Shown piece by piece: positions 52,111 through 60,652 of a DNA stretch of 64,000 bases. Under the pieces are notes generated by a model. That model was not told the origin of the DNA. It worked only from the letters and a program-made list of their open reading frames with translations, and ran no database searches. This DNA is from Rubricoccus marinus (GTDB lineage: Bacteria > Bacteroidota > Rhodothermia > Rhodothermales > Rubricoccaceae). A program made the translations under genes and the position numbers. The first letter of the stretch is position 1; each line of letters starts with the position of its first letter. Where the stretch lies: the NCBI RefSeq assembly GCF_002257665.1, contig NZ_MQWB01000001.1:3014619-3078618 (forward strand), in the 5' to 3' direction.

Positions 52111-52935
52111 ATGCCGTCCGCCTCTGTCCGCCCCGTCTCCAACACCCTCATGCAGTACGGGCGCTCCGTCGCGGGCGGGCTGCTGTTCGCCGTAGCGGCG
52201 ATGTACACGATGGAGATCTGGTGGCAGGGCTACTCCACGCCCGCGCACGTCATCGTGACCACGTTTGTGGCGATGCTCGGCCTGCTGATGGCGTACGCGC
52301 ACTACGACGGCTTCGAGGACAGCAATTCGGTCGGGGACAACGCCTTCGAGGCGATGGAGTCGATCGCGCTCGGCTTCTCGCTCTCCGCGCTCGTGCTCTT
52401 CCTGGTCGGGCAGCTTCCGCCAGGGGCCTCCGTGTTCGAGATCGTCGCGCGGATCACGATGGTGGGCGTCCACGCGTCCATCGGCGTGGCCGTGGGTGCG
52501 GCGCAACTCGGCGAGGCCTCTGGCGACGAGGAGGAGGACGCGAGCGAGAAGAGCGGCATCGTGCACGACGTGGCGCTGTCCGTTCTCGGAGCCGTGCTGA
52601 TCGGCTCCAGCGTGGCCCCGACGGAAGAGATCGTGATGGTGTCGGTGGAGGCGCAGGCGTGGCAGGTGCTCGCGGTCGCGGTCTTCTCGCTTCTCGTCAC
52701 GCTTGGCATCGTGAGCTACGTCGGCTTCCGCGGGTCGAGCGGAGACTCGGCTTTCGTCGGGGGGCCGCTCGGCGGCGCCTGCGCGACCTACGGCCTCGCG
52801 CTGCTCGCTGCGGCCGGCCTCCTGTGGTCCGGCGGCCGGTACGACGCCCTCGGCTTCGCCGCCTCCATCGACGCCATCGTCATCCTGGGCCTCCCTTGCG
52901 CTCTCGGCGCCTCTGCCGGGCGGATGCTGCTGTAA
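52111..52935 (+). CDS. TIGR02587-family (DUF2391) integral membrane protein
   Basis: 274 residues from ATG 52111 (MPSASVRPVSNTLMQYGRSV). About seven membrane helices: SVAGGLLFAVAAMYTMEIWW, VIVTTFVAMLGLLMAYAHYD, IALGFSLSALVLFLVGQLP and later ones, with an acidic cytoplasmic loop (EASGDEEEDASEKSG). The GGLLFA...YTMEIWWQG opening and SVAPTEEIVM motif are what I know from the TIGR02587 family, and the next gene matches its usual partner TIGR02588. Function of the pair is unknown. Start chosen ahead of the conserved helix; an upstream in-frame start at 52039 was rejected. Confidence 0.8.
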   Translation: MPSASVRPVSNTLMQYGRSVAGGLLFAVAAMYTMEIWWQGYSTPAHVIVTTFVAMLGLLMAYAHYDGFEDSNSVGDNAFEAMESIALGFSLSALVLFLVGQLPPGASVFEIVARITMVGVHASIGVAVGAAQLGEASGDEEEDASEKSGIVHDVALSVLGAVLIGSSVAPTEEIVMVSVEAQAWQVLAVAVFSLLVTLGIVSYVGFRGSSGDSAFVGGPLGGACATYGLALLAAAGLLWSGGRYDALGFAASIDAIVILGLPCALGASAGRMLL

Positions 52936-53002
52936 GGCGGCGCCGTACCGCCTCCTTCCGCTGCCCGACCTCTCGCTTTTTCTGTCCACGCCTACCGATC
53001 TC

Positions 53003-53431
53003 ATGTCCGACGCCACGCCTTCCTCCGACGCCTCCAGCGACGCCTCTGGCGACGAGGACTCGGGCAAGACGCAGCGCACCAACTGGCTGGAGTGGTCGGT
53101 CTTCGCGCTCGGCGTCCTCATCACGGCCGGCGTGGTCGGGTACCTCGGCTACCAGATGATCTGGGGCTCGGACGAGCCCGCGGAACTGAAGGTCACGCTC
53201 CAGGAACCGAAGACGGTCGGTGAGACCGTTTTCATTCCGCTGGAGGTCGAGAACATGGGCGACCGCGTGGCGGAGGAGGCCGTGATCGAGGTCTGCGCAG
53301 GCGAGGAGGCGTGCAGCATGGTGACGTTCACGTTTATCCCGAAGGGCTCGGCGCGGACGGGCACCGTTGGGCTGGACGGGCCTCTGGCGGAAACGCCCGA
53401 CTCCCGCGTGGTCTCGTACCGGACGCTGTGA
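53003..53431 (+). CDS. TIGR02588-family single-pass membrane protein
   Basis: 142 residues. A Ser/Asp-rich cytoplasmic start (MSDATPSSDASSDASGDEDS) includes an element-encoded ASG. NWLEWSVFALGVLITAGVVG is the single transmembrane helix and a periplasmic beta domain follows (AELKVTLQEPKTVGETVFIP, LEVENMGDRVAEEAVIEVCA, FTFIPKGSARTGTVGL). Two cysteines (VCAGEEACS) could form a disulfide. The EW(S/I)xFxLG start and 'P..V.N.G...A..V.V' pattern match TIGR02588, whose genes lie next to TIGR02587 genes. It is probably co-transcribed with the preceding gene (67-bp gap). Function unknown. Confidence 0.78.
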   Translation: MSDATPSSDASSDASGDEDSGKTQRTNWLEWSVFALGVLITAGVVGYLGYQMIWGSDEPAELKVTLQEPKTVGETVFIPLEVENMGDRVAEEAVIEVCAGEEACSMVTFTFIPKGSARTGTVGLDGPLAETPDSRVVSYRTL

Positions 53432-53579
53432 TCTAGCCCGCCGGCTCCCTCGGCGCGGAGCGGCCCAACCTCGCGCTCGCGCGTGAGCGCTGTGGGGGCG
53501 GCGCCCCTGGCGCCAGAGGCCGGGCGCCGGACCCCGCCGGGCCGGGCGGCGTTGACCCCGCGCACCTCCCCCATTCTAG

Positions 53580-55202
53580 ATGCCCACGCCGGACGCCGTC
53601 CCCTCCCCCGCCACCGACCCGCTCCCCGACGACCCCGCCACGGGCTCCGTAGACGAGCGCCCGGCCGACCCCGACGCCGCCTCGCGCGTGGATCCCCACG
53701 CCTCTGGCGGGCCTGCGGCCCACGCGGAAGGGGCCACGCGCCCGGCGCCAGAGGCCGAGGGCTTCGGCGCTGCCTTCGGGCTGGTCGGGCTGGGCACGAT
53801 GGGGCGCAACCTCGCGCTCAACGCCGCCGACGAGGGCATCGCCGTCGCGGGCTACGACCTGGGGCAACCGGCCGTGGACGCGATCCTGGCCGAGGCCTCT
53901 GGCGAGCAGCGCGTGTTCGCGACGACGAGCCTGGACGACTTCCTCACGGCGCTGCCCACGCCGCGCGCCATCCTCGTGATGGTGCCCTCCGGCCCGGCCG
54001 TCGACGCCGTGATCACGTCGCTCAAGCCGCACCTCACCGGCGGCGACCTGCTCATCGACGGCGGCAACTCGCACTACACCGATACGGCCCGGCGCCAGGC
54101 CGAACTGGAAGCCGAAGGCCTGCACTTTATGGGCATGGGCGTGAGCGGCGGCGAGGAGGGCGCCCGCCACGGCCCCAGCCTGATGCCCGGCGGCCCCAAA
54201 GACGCCTACGAGCGCGTCCGCCCCACGCTCGAAGCCATCGCGGCCAAGGTGGACGGCGATCCGTGCGTGACGCACCTGGGCCCAGGCGGCAGCGGCCACT
54301 ACGTCAAGATGGTCCACAACGGCATCGAGTACGGGCTGATGCAGCTCCTGGCGGAGGCCTACGACGTGCTCCACCGAGGCGTCGGCTTGGACGACGACGC
54401 GCTAGCCGCCCGCTTCTCGACCTGGAATGACGGCCCGCTCCAGTCCTTCCTTGTCGAGATCAGCGCCGCCATCCTGCGCCAGAAGGACGACCTCCCCGCG
54501 CCAGAGGCGCCCGAAAACGCCGCGCCCGCCGAGGGCCGCCTGATCGACAGGATCTTGGACAAGGCCAAGCAGAAAGGCACGGGCAAGTGGACAAGCCAGG
54601 ACGCGCTCGACCTCGGCGTGCCCATCCCCACCATCGACGCCGCCGTGGCGGCGCGCTACGTCTCCGCGCAGAAAGCCACACGCGAGCGGATCGCGGACAC
54701 GCTTGCCGATCCCGACCTCGCTCTCGACCCCGGCCTCGAAGACCGGCTCGAAGACGCGCTTCTGGCGGCCTTTCTCGTCACCTACGCGCAAGGCTTCTCC
54801 ATGCTCGCCGAGGCCTCTCGCGAGTACGAATGGGACCTCGTGCCCAATGACGTGGCGCGCATCTGGCGCGGCGGCTGCATCATCCGCGCCGCCATGCTGG
54901 AACCCTTCCGCAGCGCCTTTGAAGCCGACCCCGATCTCCCGACGCTGCTCTTGGCGCCAGAGGTCTCGGACCAGCTTTCGGCCACGCGTGAGGCGCTCGG
55001 CGAAGTGGTCGCGGCCGCCGCTCGCGCGGGCATCCCCGTCCCGGCGCTCTCGGCCTCGCTGGCGTACCTGGACTCCATGCGCAGCGCGCGCGTCTCGGCC
55101 AACATGATCCAGGCGCAGCGCGACTTTTTCGGCGCGCACACCTACGAGCGCACCGACCGCGAGGGCACGTTCCACACCGAGTGGGATGAAACCGTCCGCT
55201 AA
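53580..55202 (+). CDS. gnd: 6-phosphogluconate dehydrogenase (decarboxylating), with N-terminal extension
   Basis: 540 residues; oxidises 6-phosphogluconate to ribulose-5-phosphate, yielding CO2 and NADPH (oxidative pentose-phosphate pathway). Rossmann motif GLVGLGTMGRNLALNAAD begins near residue 66. LLIDGGNSHYTDTARR, GMGVSGGEEGARHGPSLMPG, and GSGHYVKMVHNGIEYGLMQL carry the substrate and catalytic residues (Lys and Glu of YVKMVHNGIEY); GTGKWTSQDALDLGVPIPTI and the C-terminal NMIQAQRDFFGAHTYERTD complete the family. The first ~62 residues are a low-complexity Pro/Ala/Asp-rich extension rich in element-encoded ASG and PEA; the true start could lie closer to residue 60. With zwf and a lipoprotein it forms a likely operon. 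Confidence 0.96.
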   Translation: MPTPDAVPSPATDPLPDDPATGSVDERPADPDAASRVDPHASGGPAAHAEGATRPAPEAEGFGAAFGLVGLGTMGRNLALNAADEGIAVAGYDLGQPAVDAILAEASGEQRVFATTSLDDFLTALPTPRAILVMVPSGPAVDAVITSLKPHLTGGDLLIDGGNSHYTDTARRQAELEAEGLHFMGMGVSGGEEGARHGPSLMPGGPKDAYERVRPTLEAIAAKVDGDPCVTHLGPGGSGHYVKMVHNGIEYGLMQLLAEAYDVLHRGVGLDDDALAARFSTWNDGPLQSFLVEISAAILRQKDDLPAPEAPENAAPAEGRLIDRILDKAKQKGTGKWTSQDALDLGVPIPTIDAAVAARYVSAQKATRERIADTLADPDLALDPGLEDRLEDALLAAFLVTYAQGFSMLAEASREYEWDLVPNDVARIWRGGCIIRAAMLEPFRSAFEADPDLPTLLLAPEVSDQLSATREALGEVVAAAARAGIPVPALSASLAYLDSMRSARVSANMIQAQRDFFGAHTYERTDREGTFHTEWDETVR

Positions 55203-55860
55203 AGGCGCCGCCTCTGGCGCCAGAGGCCTGCGCGGGATCGGGGCCGTTCTCGTGGCGCTCTGCCTATTGAGCGGGTGCGCCTCGCTGGACGTGCCCGAGA
55301 GGCCCGGGCGCGTGCGCCTGGACCAAACGGGGGCCGCCGCGCTGGAAGGCCTCTACGCCTACGAGGGCAGCGCGTGCGGCGCCGCCGAGGCCGACTCCCT
55401 CGCGCGCGGCCACTACCGGGCGCGGTGCCAGGTCGGCTTTGGGGACGTGCTCGGCGTGGACGACCGCATCCTGTACGCCATCCCCCCCGAGCGGTGGGTC
55501 AACCTCAGCGACCTCGGCGCGACCGTCCGCCTGGACGCCCTCGGGCGGGACCGGCTCCGCGCGACGCTGACCAGCGCGGGCGGTAAAACCTGGCAGGAGG
55601 AGATCCGCCTCTCGCTCCGCCCCGACGGCTACGCGCGCCTCCGCACCCGCTCCGGGCTCGCGGGCTTTCCGCCCCTCGTCTGGGCCCTCCGCGACGTGAA
55701 AGCCCAGATCGGGCTCAACGCCGACGGCGACCTCACGTTTGACCGGGCCGCTGGCGGCATGGCGTTTTTCACGCTGATCCCCATCTTTTTCGACGGCGAG
55801 CCGCCCGGCCCCGTCACCTTCCGGCGCCTCGCCCCCGCGGCGCCCGACTCCCTCCGCTGA
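55186..55860 (+). CDS. Lipoprotein of unknown function between gnd and zwf
   Basis: 224 residues from ATG 55186, overlapping the 3' end of gnd by 17 bp. Signal peptide with lipobox LLSGCAS (Cys near residue 31); its n-region KGAASGARGLRG is encoded by a palindromic element dimer (55210-55227). The mature part is beta-rich: LEGLYAYEGSACGAAEADSL, VLGVDDRILYAIPPERWVNL and TFDRAAGGMAFFTLIPIFFD near the C-terminus. No family recognised. Its position between the two oxidative pentose-phosphate genes suggests co-transcription, not necessarily a related function. Confidence 0.75.
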   Translation: MKPSAKGAASGARGLRGIGAVLVALCLLSGCASLDVPERPGRVRLDQTGAAALEGLYAYEGSACGAAEADSLARGHYRARCQVGFGDVLGVDDRILYAIPPERWVNLSDLGATVRLDALGRDRLRATLTSAGGKTWQEEIRLSLRPDGYARLRTRSGLAGFPPLVWALRDVKAQIGLNADGDLTFDRAAGGMAFFTLIPIFFDGEPPGPVTFRRLAPAAPDSLR

Positions 55861-55867
55861 CCGCCCT

Positions 55868-55885
55868 CGCCAGAGGCCTCTGGCG
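55868..55885. repeat. 18-bp palindrome CGCCAGAGGCCTCTGGCG between lipoprotein gene and zwf
   Basis: Perfect dimer filling most of the 38-bp gap between the lipoprotein stop and zwf ATG, ending 13 nt before the zwf start. It might terminate part of the upstream transcription or affect zwf translation. Confidence 0.9.
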
Positions 55886-55898
55886 ACGCCCCCTTTCT

Positions 55899-57434
55899 AT
55901 GCCCTCCTCTACCGCCCCGGTCCAACTCGTCCTTTTCGGCGCCGCGGGCGACCTCGCCCACCGCAAGCTGATCCCGGCGCTCTACGACCTCTACCGCGAA
56001 GGGCACCTTCCGGACCACGTCCAGATCATCGGCGCCGACCGCAAGGAGATGGACGACGAGGGCTTCCGCGAGTTCGCCTGCGGCGCCGCGGACACGCTCG
56101 GGCGGTTCTATCCCAAAACGGCGGACGCGGAAAGCTGGGGCTCGTTCGCGAAGCGCCTCGCGTACGTGCAGGGCGACGTGACCGACGGGGAGACGTTCGA
56201 CCGCCTGGCAGAAAAGCTGGACGCCTTCGCGCCGAAGGGCAGCAAGCCCGAGCGCGTGTTCTACCTCTCGGTCGCGCCCTTTCTCGTGGAGCCTATCGGG
56301 GCCGGGCTGGCGAACGCGCGCCTCTTGCGCGACGCGAAGCGGAGCCGGATCGTCGTCGAGAAGCCGTTCGGCTGGGACCTCGCGAGCGCGCGCGACCTGG
56401 ACAAGATGCTGCTCAAGACGGCCGACGAGAGCCAGATCTACCGCATCGACCACTACCTGGGCAAGGAGACCGTCCAGAACATCCTCGCCTTCCGCTTCGC
56501 GAACGCCCTTTTCGAGCCCGTCTGGGACCGCCGCTACATCGACCACGTGCAGATCACCGTCGCGGAGACGGTCGGCGTGGAGCACCGCGGCGGGTACTAC
56601 GAGCAGGCGGGCGCACTCCGGGACATGGTGCAGAACCACCTGCTCCAGCTCCTCTGCCTCGTCGCGATGGAGCCGCCGGTCTCGTTCAACGCCGACGAGG
56701 TCCGCAACAAGAAGGTGGAGGTGCTGCGCGCGGTCCGGCCCATCACGCCAGAGGCCGTATCGGACGTGGCCGTGCGCGGGCAGTACGGCGCGGGCTACGT
56801 GGAAGGCACCGCCGTGCCCACTTACCGGACCGAGCCCAACGTGGACCCGCACTCCACGACGGAGACCTACGCCGCGCTCAAGCTGGAGGTCGACAACTGG
56901 CGCTGGCACGGCGTCCCGTTCTACCTCCGCACGGGCAAGCGGATGCCGCGCCGCGTAAGCGAGATCTCGATCCAGTTCCGGCCCGTCCCGCACCGCGCCT
57001 TCCCCGCTGGCGCCGACGAGGCGTGGCGACCCAACCGGCTCGTCCTCCGCATCCAACCCGATGAGGGCATCGTGCTCAAGTTCCAGGCCAAGCGCCCCGG
57101 CCCGAACATGCTCCTGCACCCCGTCGCGATGCGCTTCGAGTACGACGAGGCCTACGGCGAAGCATCACCGGACGCCTACGAAACGCTCCTCCTCGACGCC
57201 ATCAAGGGCGACGCCACGCTGTTCATGCGCGCCGATCAGGTGGAGGCCGCGTGGAAGCTGGTCCAGCCCGTCCTGGATGCGTGGGGCGGGACGATCCCGC
57301 CGGAGTTTCCCAACTACACGTCGGGCACCTGGGGCCCCGCCGCCGCCGAGCGGCTTCTGGCGCAGGACGGCCGCTCGTGGATCGAGCCTCTGGCGCCCGA
57401 CCCGGCGGACCCGGTGCCGCCGCCAGCGGCCTGA
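55899..57434 (+). CDS. zwf: Glucose-6-phosphate 1-dehydrogenase
   Basis: 511 residues, the standard length; oxidises glucose-6-phosphate to 6-phosphogluconolactone with NAD(P)+. The dinucleotide fold starts LVLFGAAGDLAHRKLIPALY. The substrate site EKPFGWDLASARDL and the signature YRIDHYLGKETVQN (catalytic His) follow near residues 165-195. Later conserved blocks include FANALFEPVWDRRYIDHVQI, GALRDMVQNHLLQLL and FYLRTGKRM. It follows gnd and a lipoprotein on the same strand; no pgl (lactonase) gene is seen between them. The array of GAGTTCC heptamers begins at its stop codon. Confidence 0.97.
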   Translation: MPSSTAPVQLVLFGAAGDLAHRKLIPALYDLYREGHLPDHVQIIGADRKEMDDEGFREFACGAADTLGRFYPKTADAESWGSFAKRLAYVQGDVTDGETFDRLAEKLDAFAPKGSKPERVFYLSVAPFLVEPIGAGLANARLLRDAKRSRIVVEKPFGWDLASARDLDKMLLKTADESQIYRIDHYLGKETVQNILAFRFANALFEPVWDRRYIDHVQITVAETVGVEHRGGYYEQAGALRDMVQNHLLQLLCLVAMEPPVSFNADEVRNKKVEVLRAVRPITPEAVSDVAVRGQYGAGYVEGTAVPTYRTEPNVDPHSTTETYAALKLEVDNWRWHGVPFYLRTGKRMPRRVSEISIQFRPVPHRAFPAGADEAWRPNRLVLRIQPDEGIVLKFQAKRPGPNMLLHPVAMRFEYDEAYGEASPDAYETLLLDAIKGDATLFMRADQVEAAWKLVQPVLDAWGGTIPPEFPNYTSGTWGPAAAERLLAQDGRSWIEPLAPDPADPVPPPAA

Positions 57435-57484
57435 GGTCCGAGTTCCGAGTTCCGAGTTCCGAGTTCCGAGTTCCGAGTTCCGAG
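57433..57484. repeat. Heptanucleotide tandem repeat (GAGTTCC)6 with a variant first unit
   Basis: One GAGGTCC unit (57433-57439) then six exact GAGTTCC units (57440-57481) and a trailing GAG. It overlaps the last two bases of the zwf stop codon TGA (57432-57434). It is the third 7-bp array in the window. Confidence 0.9.
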
Positions 57485-57502
57485 TAAAGCTGCATCCAGC
57501 AT

Positions 57503-57520
57503 GCCTCTGGCGCCAGAGGC
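57503..57520. repeat. 18-bp palindrome GCCTCTGGCGCCAGAGGC between convergent zwf and T9SS-cargo genes
   Basis: Perfect dimer of the 10-bp element 12 bp from the stop of the convergent T9SS-cargo gene (57533) and 69 bp after zwf. Probable bidirectional terminator. Confidence 0.9.
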
Positions 57521-57532
57521 GTGGGGCGCCCG

Positions 57533-59209
57533 CTATCGCGTCTTGACGACGGTAAACGTCTCCGCGAACGCCCGCCCTTCCACGCGCACCACGTACACGC
57601 CCGAGGCCAGCTCCGCGCCGATCTCAACGCGGGCCTCTGGCGCCGAGGTCTCGGTCATAGAGAGGCGCCGCCCGAGCACGTCGTAGACGCTCACGCGGAC
57701 CGGCGTATCCACGGCGCCCTGGAGTTGGATCGCGGTCGTTCCGCTGAAGGGATTGGGGCGCGGGCGGCGTATCGCCAGAAGCTGCTCGGGCGGAGCCGAG
57801 CCTGCGACGGGAGTGGCTTCGAAGGCGCCAGAGGCGTGGGCGACGTGGACGCCCCGGGCCTGACCGCGAAGGCGACGGACAGAGCTGAAGCGGTCTCCCC
57901 CCTGCGCGAAGAGATAGGCGAACGTGGCCGTCGTCGAGCTCTGGGGCTGGAGGGTAACGGGGCCGCTGGCGAGCGAGTACATGTCTACGCGCGGCCCGAG
58001 ACGTGTCCCCATCCCATCGATGTTTTCGGGGCTCCAGAACTCTCCCGCTACTGGGTCCCCGGGGTAGAGAAAGGGAGTGGTCGGGACATCCTCTGGCGCT
58101 CCGTCGCTATAGCCTGCCCCGAAGGCGTACAGCGGCACGCAGTCGTTTCGCAACCCCTGGAGCCGGCAGTAGAGCTCCTCTTCGTTGATCACGATGGAGA
58201 GCGGGCCTCCACCGTTAAACTCGGGGATGCTGGAAATGAGACCTAACCACTCCCCTGTCTCGTCTATTTGCCCATCGCCGTCGTCGTCGCGCCTGTTGGC
58301 CTCTGGCGCCAGAGGCCCGTCCAGAACGGCGACGCCGAGTGCGGGCGGCACGCCGTACACGGGATCGCTCTCGTACATGCCGTACGTAAACACCATGTGG
58401 TTCGTCGTATCCGTCGCCGCGTAGTCGTCGGTGGGTTCTCCCAGGTCCACGTCCACAAACAGGCCGACGTAGGCGCTGTCGATGGGGACGCGGTTGCGGT
58501 TTGTGACGGTGAGGCGGTAGAAGGTGTGCTGCGCGAAAAGTGTCTGCCGGAACGCGAAGGCCTCTACGGTTACGTCCACGCCCAGCGGCAGTCCGAGTGG
58601 GTTGGGGCCGGGCGCGGTATCGGTCATGGCCCAGAAAGCGGTCACATCGCCACGGATGGCGGGCTGATCGCCCGCTTCGAGGTCGTAGTTGCCCTCGATA
58701 CCATCGCCGTCTAACACCGGGGCGCCGAGATGAACGGGCCACTCGGCGAGGTCCGCCTCTGGCGCGTTGCCGTCGAGGTAGCTCGCGACGTCCTCGCGCG
58801 AGACCACCCACACCCGGTCGGCTCCGGCGCAGGCCTCTGGCGTCGGCGGGGTGAAGTCGTCGCCGGTACGCCCCGGATGCAGCGTGCCGGGGCTCGTCGA
58901 GCGAGCAGCACCCACGCGCACTTCGCCCGCCACCTTGCCCCCGACCCAGATGTCGGAGAAGAAGACGGCGGATTTTCCCGCGTCCTCGCCACTCATCGGG
59001 ACGAGGTACCCATTGCCGACGCTCTCCTGGTTGCCCAGAAACAGGACACCGTTCGTGAACAACAGGGCCTGTACGTCGGCGCCGCGGAGCACACCCTCGG
59101 CTGTCCCATAGAGACACGGGTCGGCCGGCAGACCAAACTGCGCCGAGGCCGACGAGATGGCAAACCACGCCAGAGGCAGGAATAGGACGAGACGGGTGAC
59201 CACGCGCAT
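57533..59209 (-). CDS. Secreted protein with T9SS type A sorting domain
   Basis: 558 residues from ATG 59209 with a signal peptide (MRVVTRLVLFLPLAWFAISS, cleavage after SASAQ). The body shares blocks with the large protein at 22984-26334: DIWVGGKVAGEVRVGAARS, PVLDGDGIEGNYDLEAGDQP and the paired 'FWAM.DT' motif. A Ca2+-binding-like DDDGDGQIDETGEW stretch occurs near residue 315. The C-terminal ~80 residues are a clear T9SS type A domain: RPNPFSGTTAIQLQ, VSVYDVLGRRLSM, LASGVYVVRVEGRAFAETFT and final VVKTR. Predicted to be exported by the type IX system and surface attached. Function unknown. A palindromic element dimer lies in the coding region at 58299-58316. Confidence 0.85.
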   Translation of the reverse strand: MRVVTRLVLFLPLAWFAISSASAQFGLPADPCLYGTAEGVLRGADVQALLFTNGVLFLGNQESVGNGYLVPMSGEDAGKSAVFFSDIWVGGKVAGEVRVGAARSTSPGTLHPGRTGDDFTPPTPEACAGADRVWVVSREDVASYLDGNAPEADLAEWPVHLGAPVLDGDGIEGNYDLEAGDQPAIRGDVTAFWAMTDTAPGPNPLGLPLGVDVTVEAFAFRQTLFAQHTFYRLTVTNRNRVPIDSAYVGLFVDVDLGEPTDDYAATDTTNHMVFTYGMYESDPVYGVPPALGVAVLDGPLAPEANRRDDDGDGQIDETGEWLGLISSIPEFNGGGPLSIVINEEELYCRLQGLRNDCVPLYAFGAGYSDGAPEDVPTTPFLYPGDPVAGEFWSPENIDGMGTRLGPRVDMYSLASGPVTLQPQSSTTATFAYLFAQGGDRFSSVRRLRGQARGVHVAHASGAFEATPVAGSAPPEQLLAIRRPRPNPFSGTTAIQLQGAVDTPVRVSVYDVLGRRLSMTETSAPEARVEIGAELASGVYVVRVEGRAFAETFTVVKTR

Positions 59210-59371
59210 ACGTCGGGGCAAAGGGGTGGCGCCGAACGTACGCGAAAAGGGCCGCAGATGGACCCGCCCACACCGTCAGAAGCCTCTGGCGCGTGCCGAG
59301 CCGTCGCCAGGGGTCAGCGGACGCTTGGGGAGCCCCGCCAGAGGCTACAGCCGTGTGCGGCCTCTGGCGCC

Positions 59372-60559
59372 CTAGGACTCCTCGGTAAGGAAGAGCACGC
59401 CGCGCACGATGTCGCGGCTGTCCGAGCGGCCGCCGAGCGAGCCGGCGAGCACGCCCATCGCGGCGAGAAACAGGCTGAGCTTGACGTGGTCCATCGTCCG
59501 GTTCGCGGCGTCCACCGAGAGCCAGAGGTCGATCAGGCGCTTGGGGAAAACCGTCACCACGCCGACGTACATCAGCGCCGCGAACGCGCCGAACAGCACG
59601 ACGACCGTGAGTCCCAGGCTCGCGACCGTCGCCGCGACCGTGACGACGGTGGACTCCGCCAGAAGCCCGTCGCGGCCGGAGAGCGACTCGAACGCGAACG
59701 CGCGGTACAGCACGAACGCCGCCGCGGCCACGGAGAAGCTGGAGAACAGAGCGGCCTCGTAGATCGAGACCGCGCTCGCCACCTCCCAGGTCTCGGATCC
59801 AAACATGAGCGCGATCACGACCGAGAGCCCCGCCGCGATCATCGTCGGCATCCGCGTGGCGAGGCGGAACGGGTTGGCGCGTACGATGGCCCGCAGGATG
59901 CTGCCCGCATCCGCCACCAGGACGCGGAGCACGAATGCCCACCGCGCCAGAAAGCCGCGAGAGCCCGCGAAGGTGTCGTGGCTCTCGCGCGGGAGCGTGC
60001 GAAGCAGCCTCTGGCGCTGCGCCTCCGAGAGCGCGCCGACGGTGTCCAGATCCTCCACGCTCTCCACCGGAAACATCGCGTTGGCGGGGTCCTCGTCGTG
60101 GCGGAGGTTGAGAAGGTGGCCGAACGTGTGCAGCATAAGCGCCGCGAGCCGCTGCGACGCCATGCCAGCGTCGGGACGGTCGCCCCAGAAGCCGGGGTCC
60201 AGCCGCTTGGTAGAGACCACGCCGATGTTGGTTAGTTGGCTCGGCAACGCCAGCGTGTACGCCAGCGACGACGAGGACAGGTCCACCTCGGTCACGATGA
60301 GCAAAAACGGCAGCTTGCGCTCCAGCTTTTCCGCAATCCCGATCTGCAAAAAGTCCAGCGGCGCATAGGCGCCCGCGCCCGGCGTGAGGTGCGGCCCCTC
60401 GAACGCGAAAGGCTCCACGCGCAGCCCCAGCCGGTCCAGCGCGCGCTCGAACAGCGCCACGCCGCGGTCCACCACGTCCCGGAACGCCTCCGAGTTCTTC
60501 CCCTCCACGTCCATCGTCATAATGCCGACGGCGTATTCGTCTGGCGATGGAGCGGGCAT
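59372..60559 (-). CDS. Membrane protein with metzincin-like metal-binding motif lacking the catalytic Glu
   Basis: 395 residues. The soluble N-terminal ~200 residues hold a metzincin-like segment: LHTFGHLLNLRHD at residues 143-155 followed by NAMFP (160-164), a possible Met-turn. Against HExxHxxGxxH, the three zinc-binding His (144, 148, 154) are present, but the catalytic Glu is Thr145 and the Gly is Asn151. Four or more hydrophobic helices follow: TMIAAGLSVVIALMFG, EAALFSSFSVAAAAFVLYRA, TVVTVAATVASLGLTVVVLF and a C-terminal one. Archaemetzincin-type proteases are the nearest pattern I can name. It could be a pseudoprotease or a metal-binding sensor. It is the next gene downstream of the APC transporter on the same strand, 93 bp away. 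Confidence 0.65.
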   Translation of the reverse strand: MPAPSPDEYAVGIMTMDVEGKNSEAFRDVVDRGVALFERALDRLGLRVEPFAFEGPHLTPGAGAYAPLDFLQIGIAEKLERKLPFLLIVTEVDLSSSSLAYTLALPSQLTNIGVVSTKRLDPGFWGDRPDAGMASQRLAALMLHTFGHLLNLRHDEDPANAMFPVESVEDLDTVGALSEAQRQRLLRTLPRESHDTFAGSRGFLARWAFVLRVLVADAGSILRAIVRANPFRLATRMPTMIAAGLSVVIALMFGSETWEVASAVSIYEAALFSSFSVAAAAFVLYRAFAFESLSGRDGLLAESTVVTVAATVASLGLTVVVLFGAFAALMYVGVVTVFPKRLIDLWLSVDAANRTMDHVKLSLFLAAMGVLAGSLGGRSDSRDIVRGVLFLTEES

Positions 60560-60583
60560 AAGATCAGGCGGGAGGATGGGAGC

Positions 60584-60601
60584 GCCTCTGGCGCCAGAGG
60601 C
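60584..60601. repeat. 18-bp palindrome GCCTCTGGCGCCAGAGGC between the transporter and metzincin-like genes
   Basis: Perfect dimer in the 93-bp gap, downstream of the APC transporter stop on the minus strand; another single copy lies near 60637. Placed as a terminator for the transporter. Confidence 0.9.
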
Positions 60602-60652
60602 GGGCGGTGCACGCGCAAGAGCGCCGCGCGGGTTCGCCAGAGGCTATTGGGG

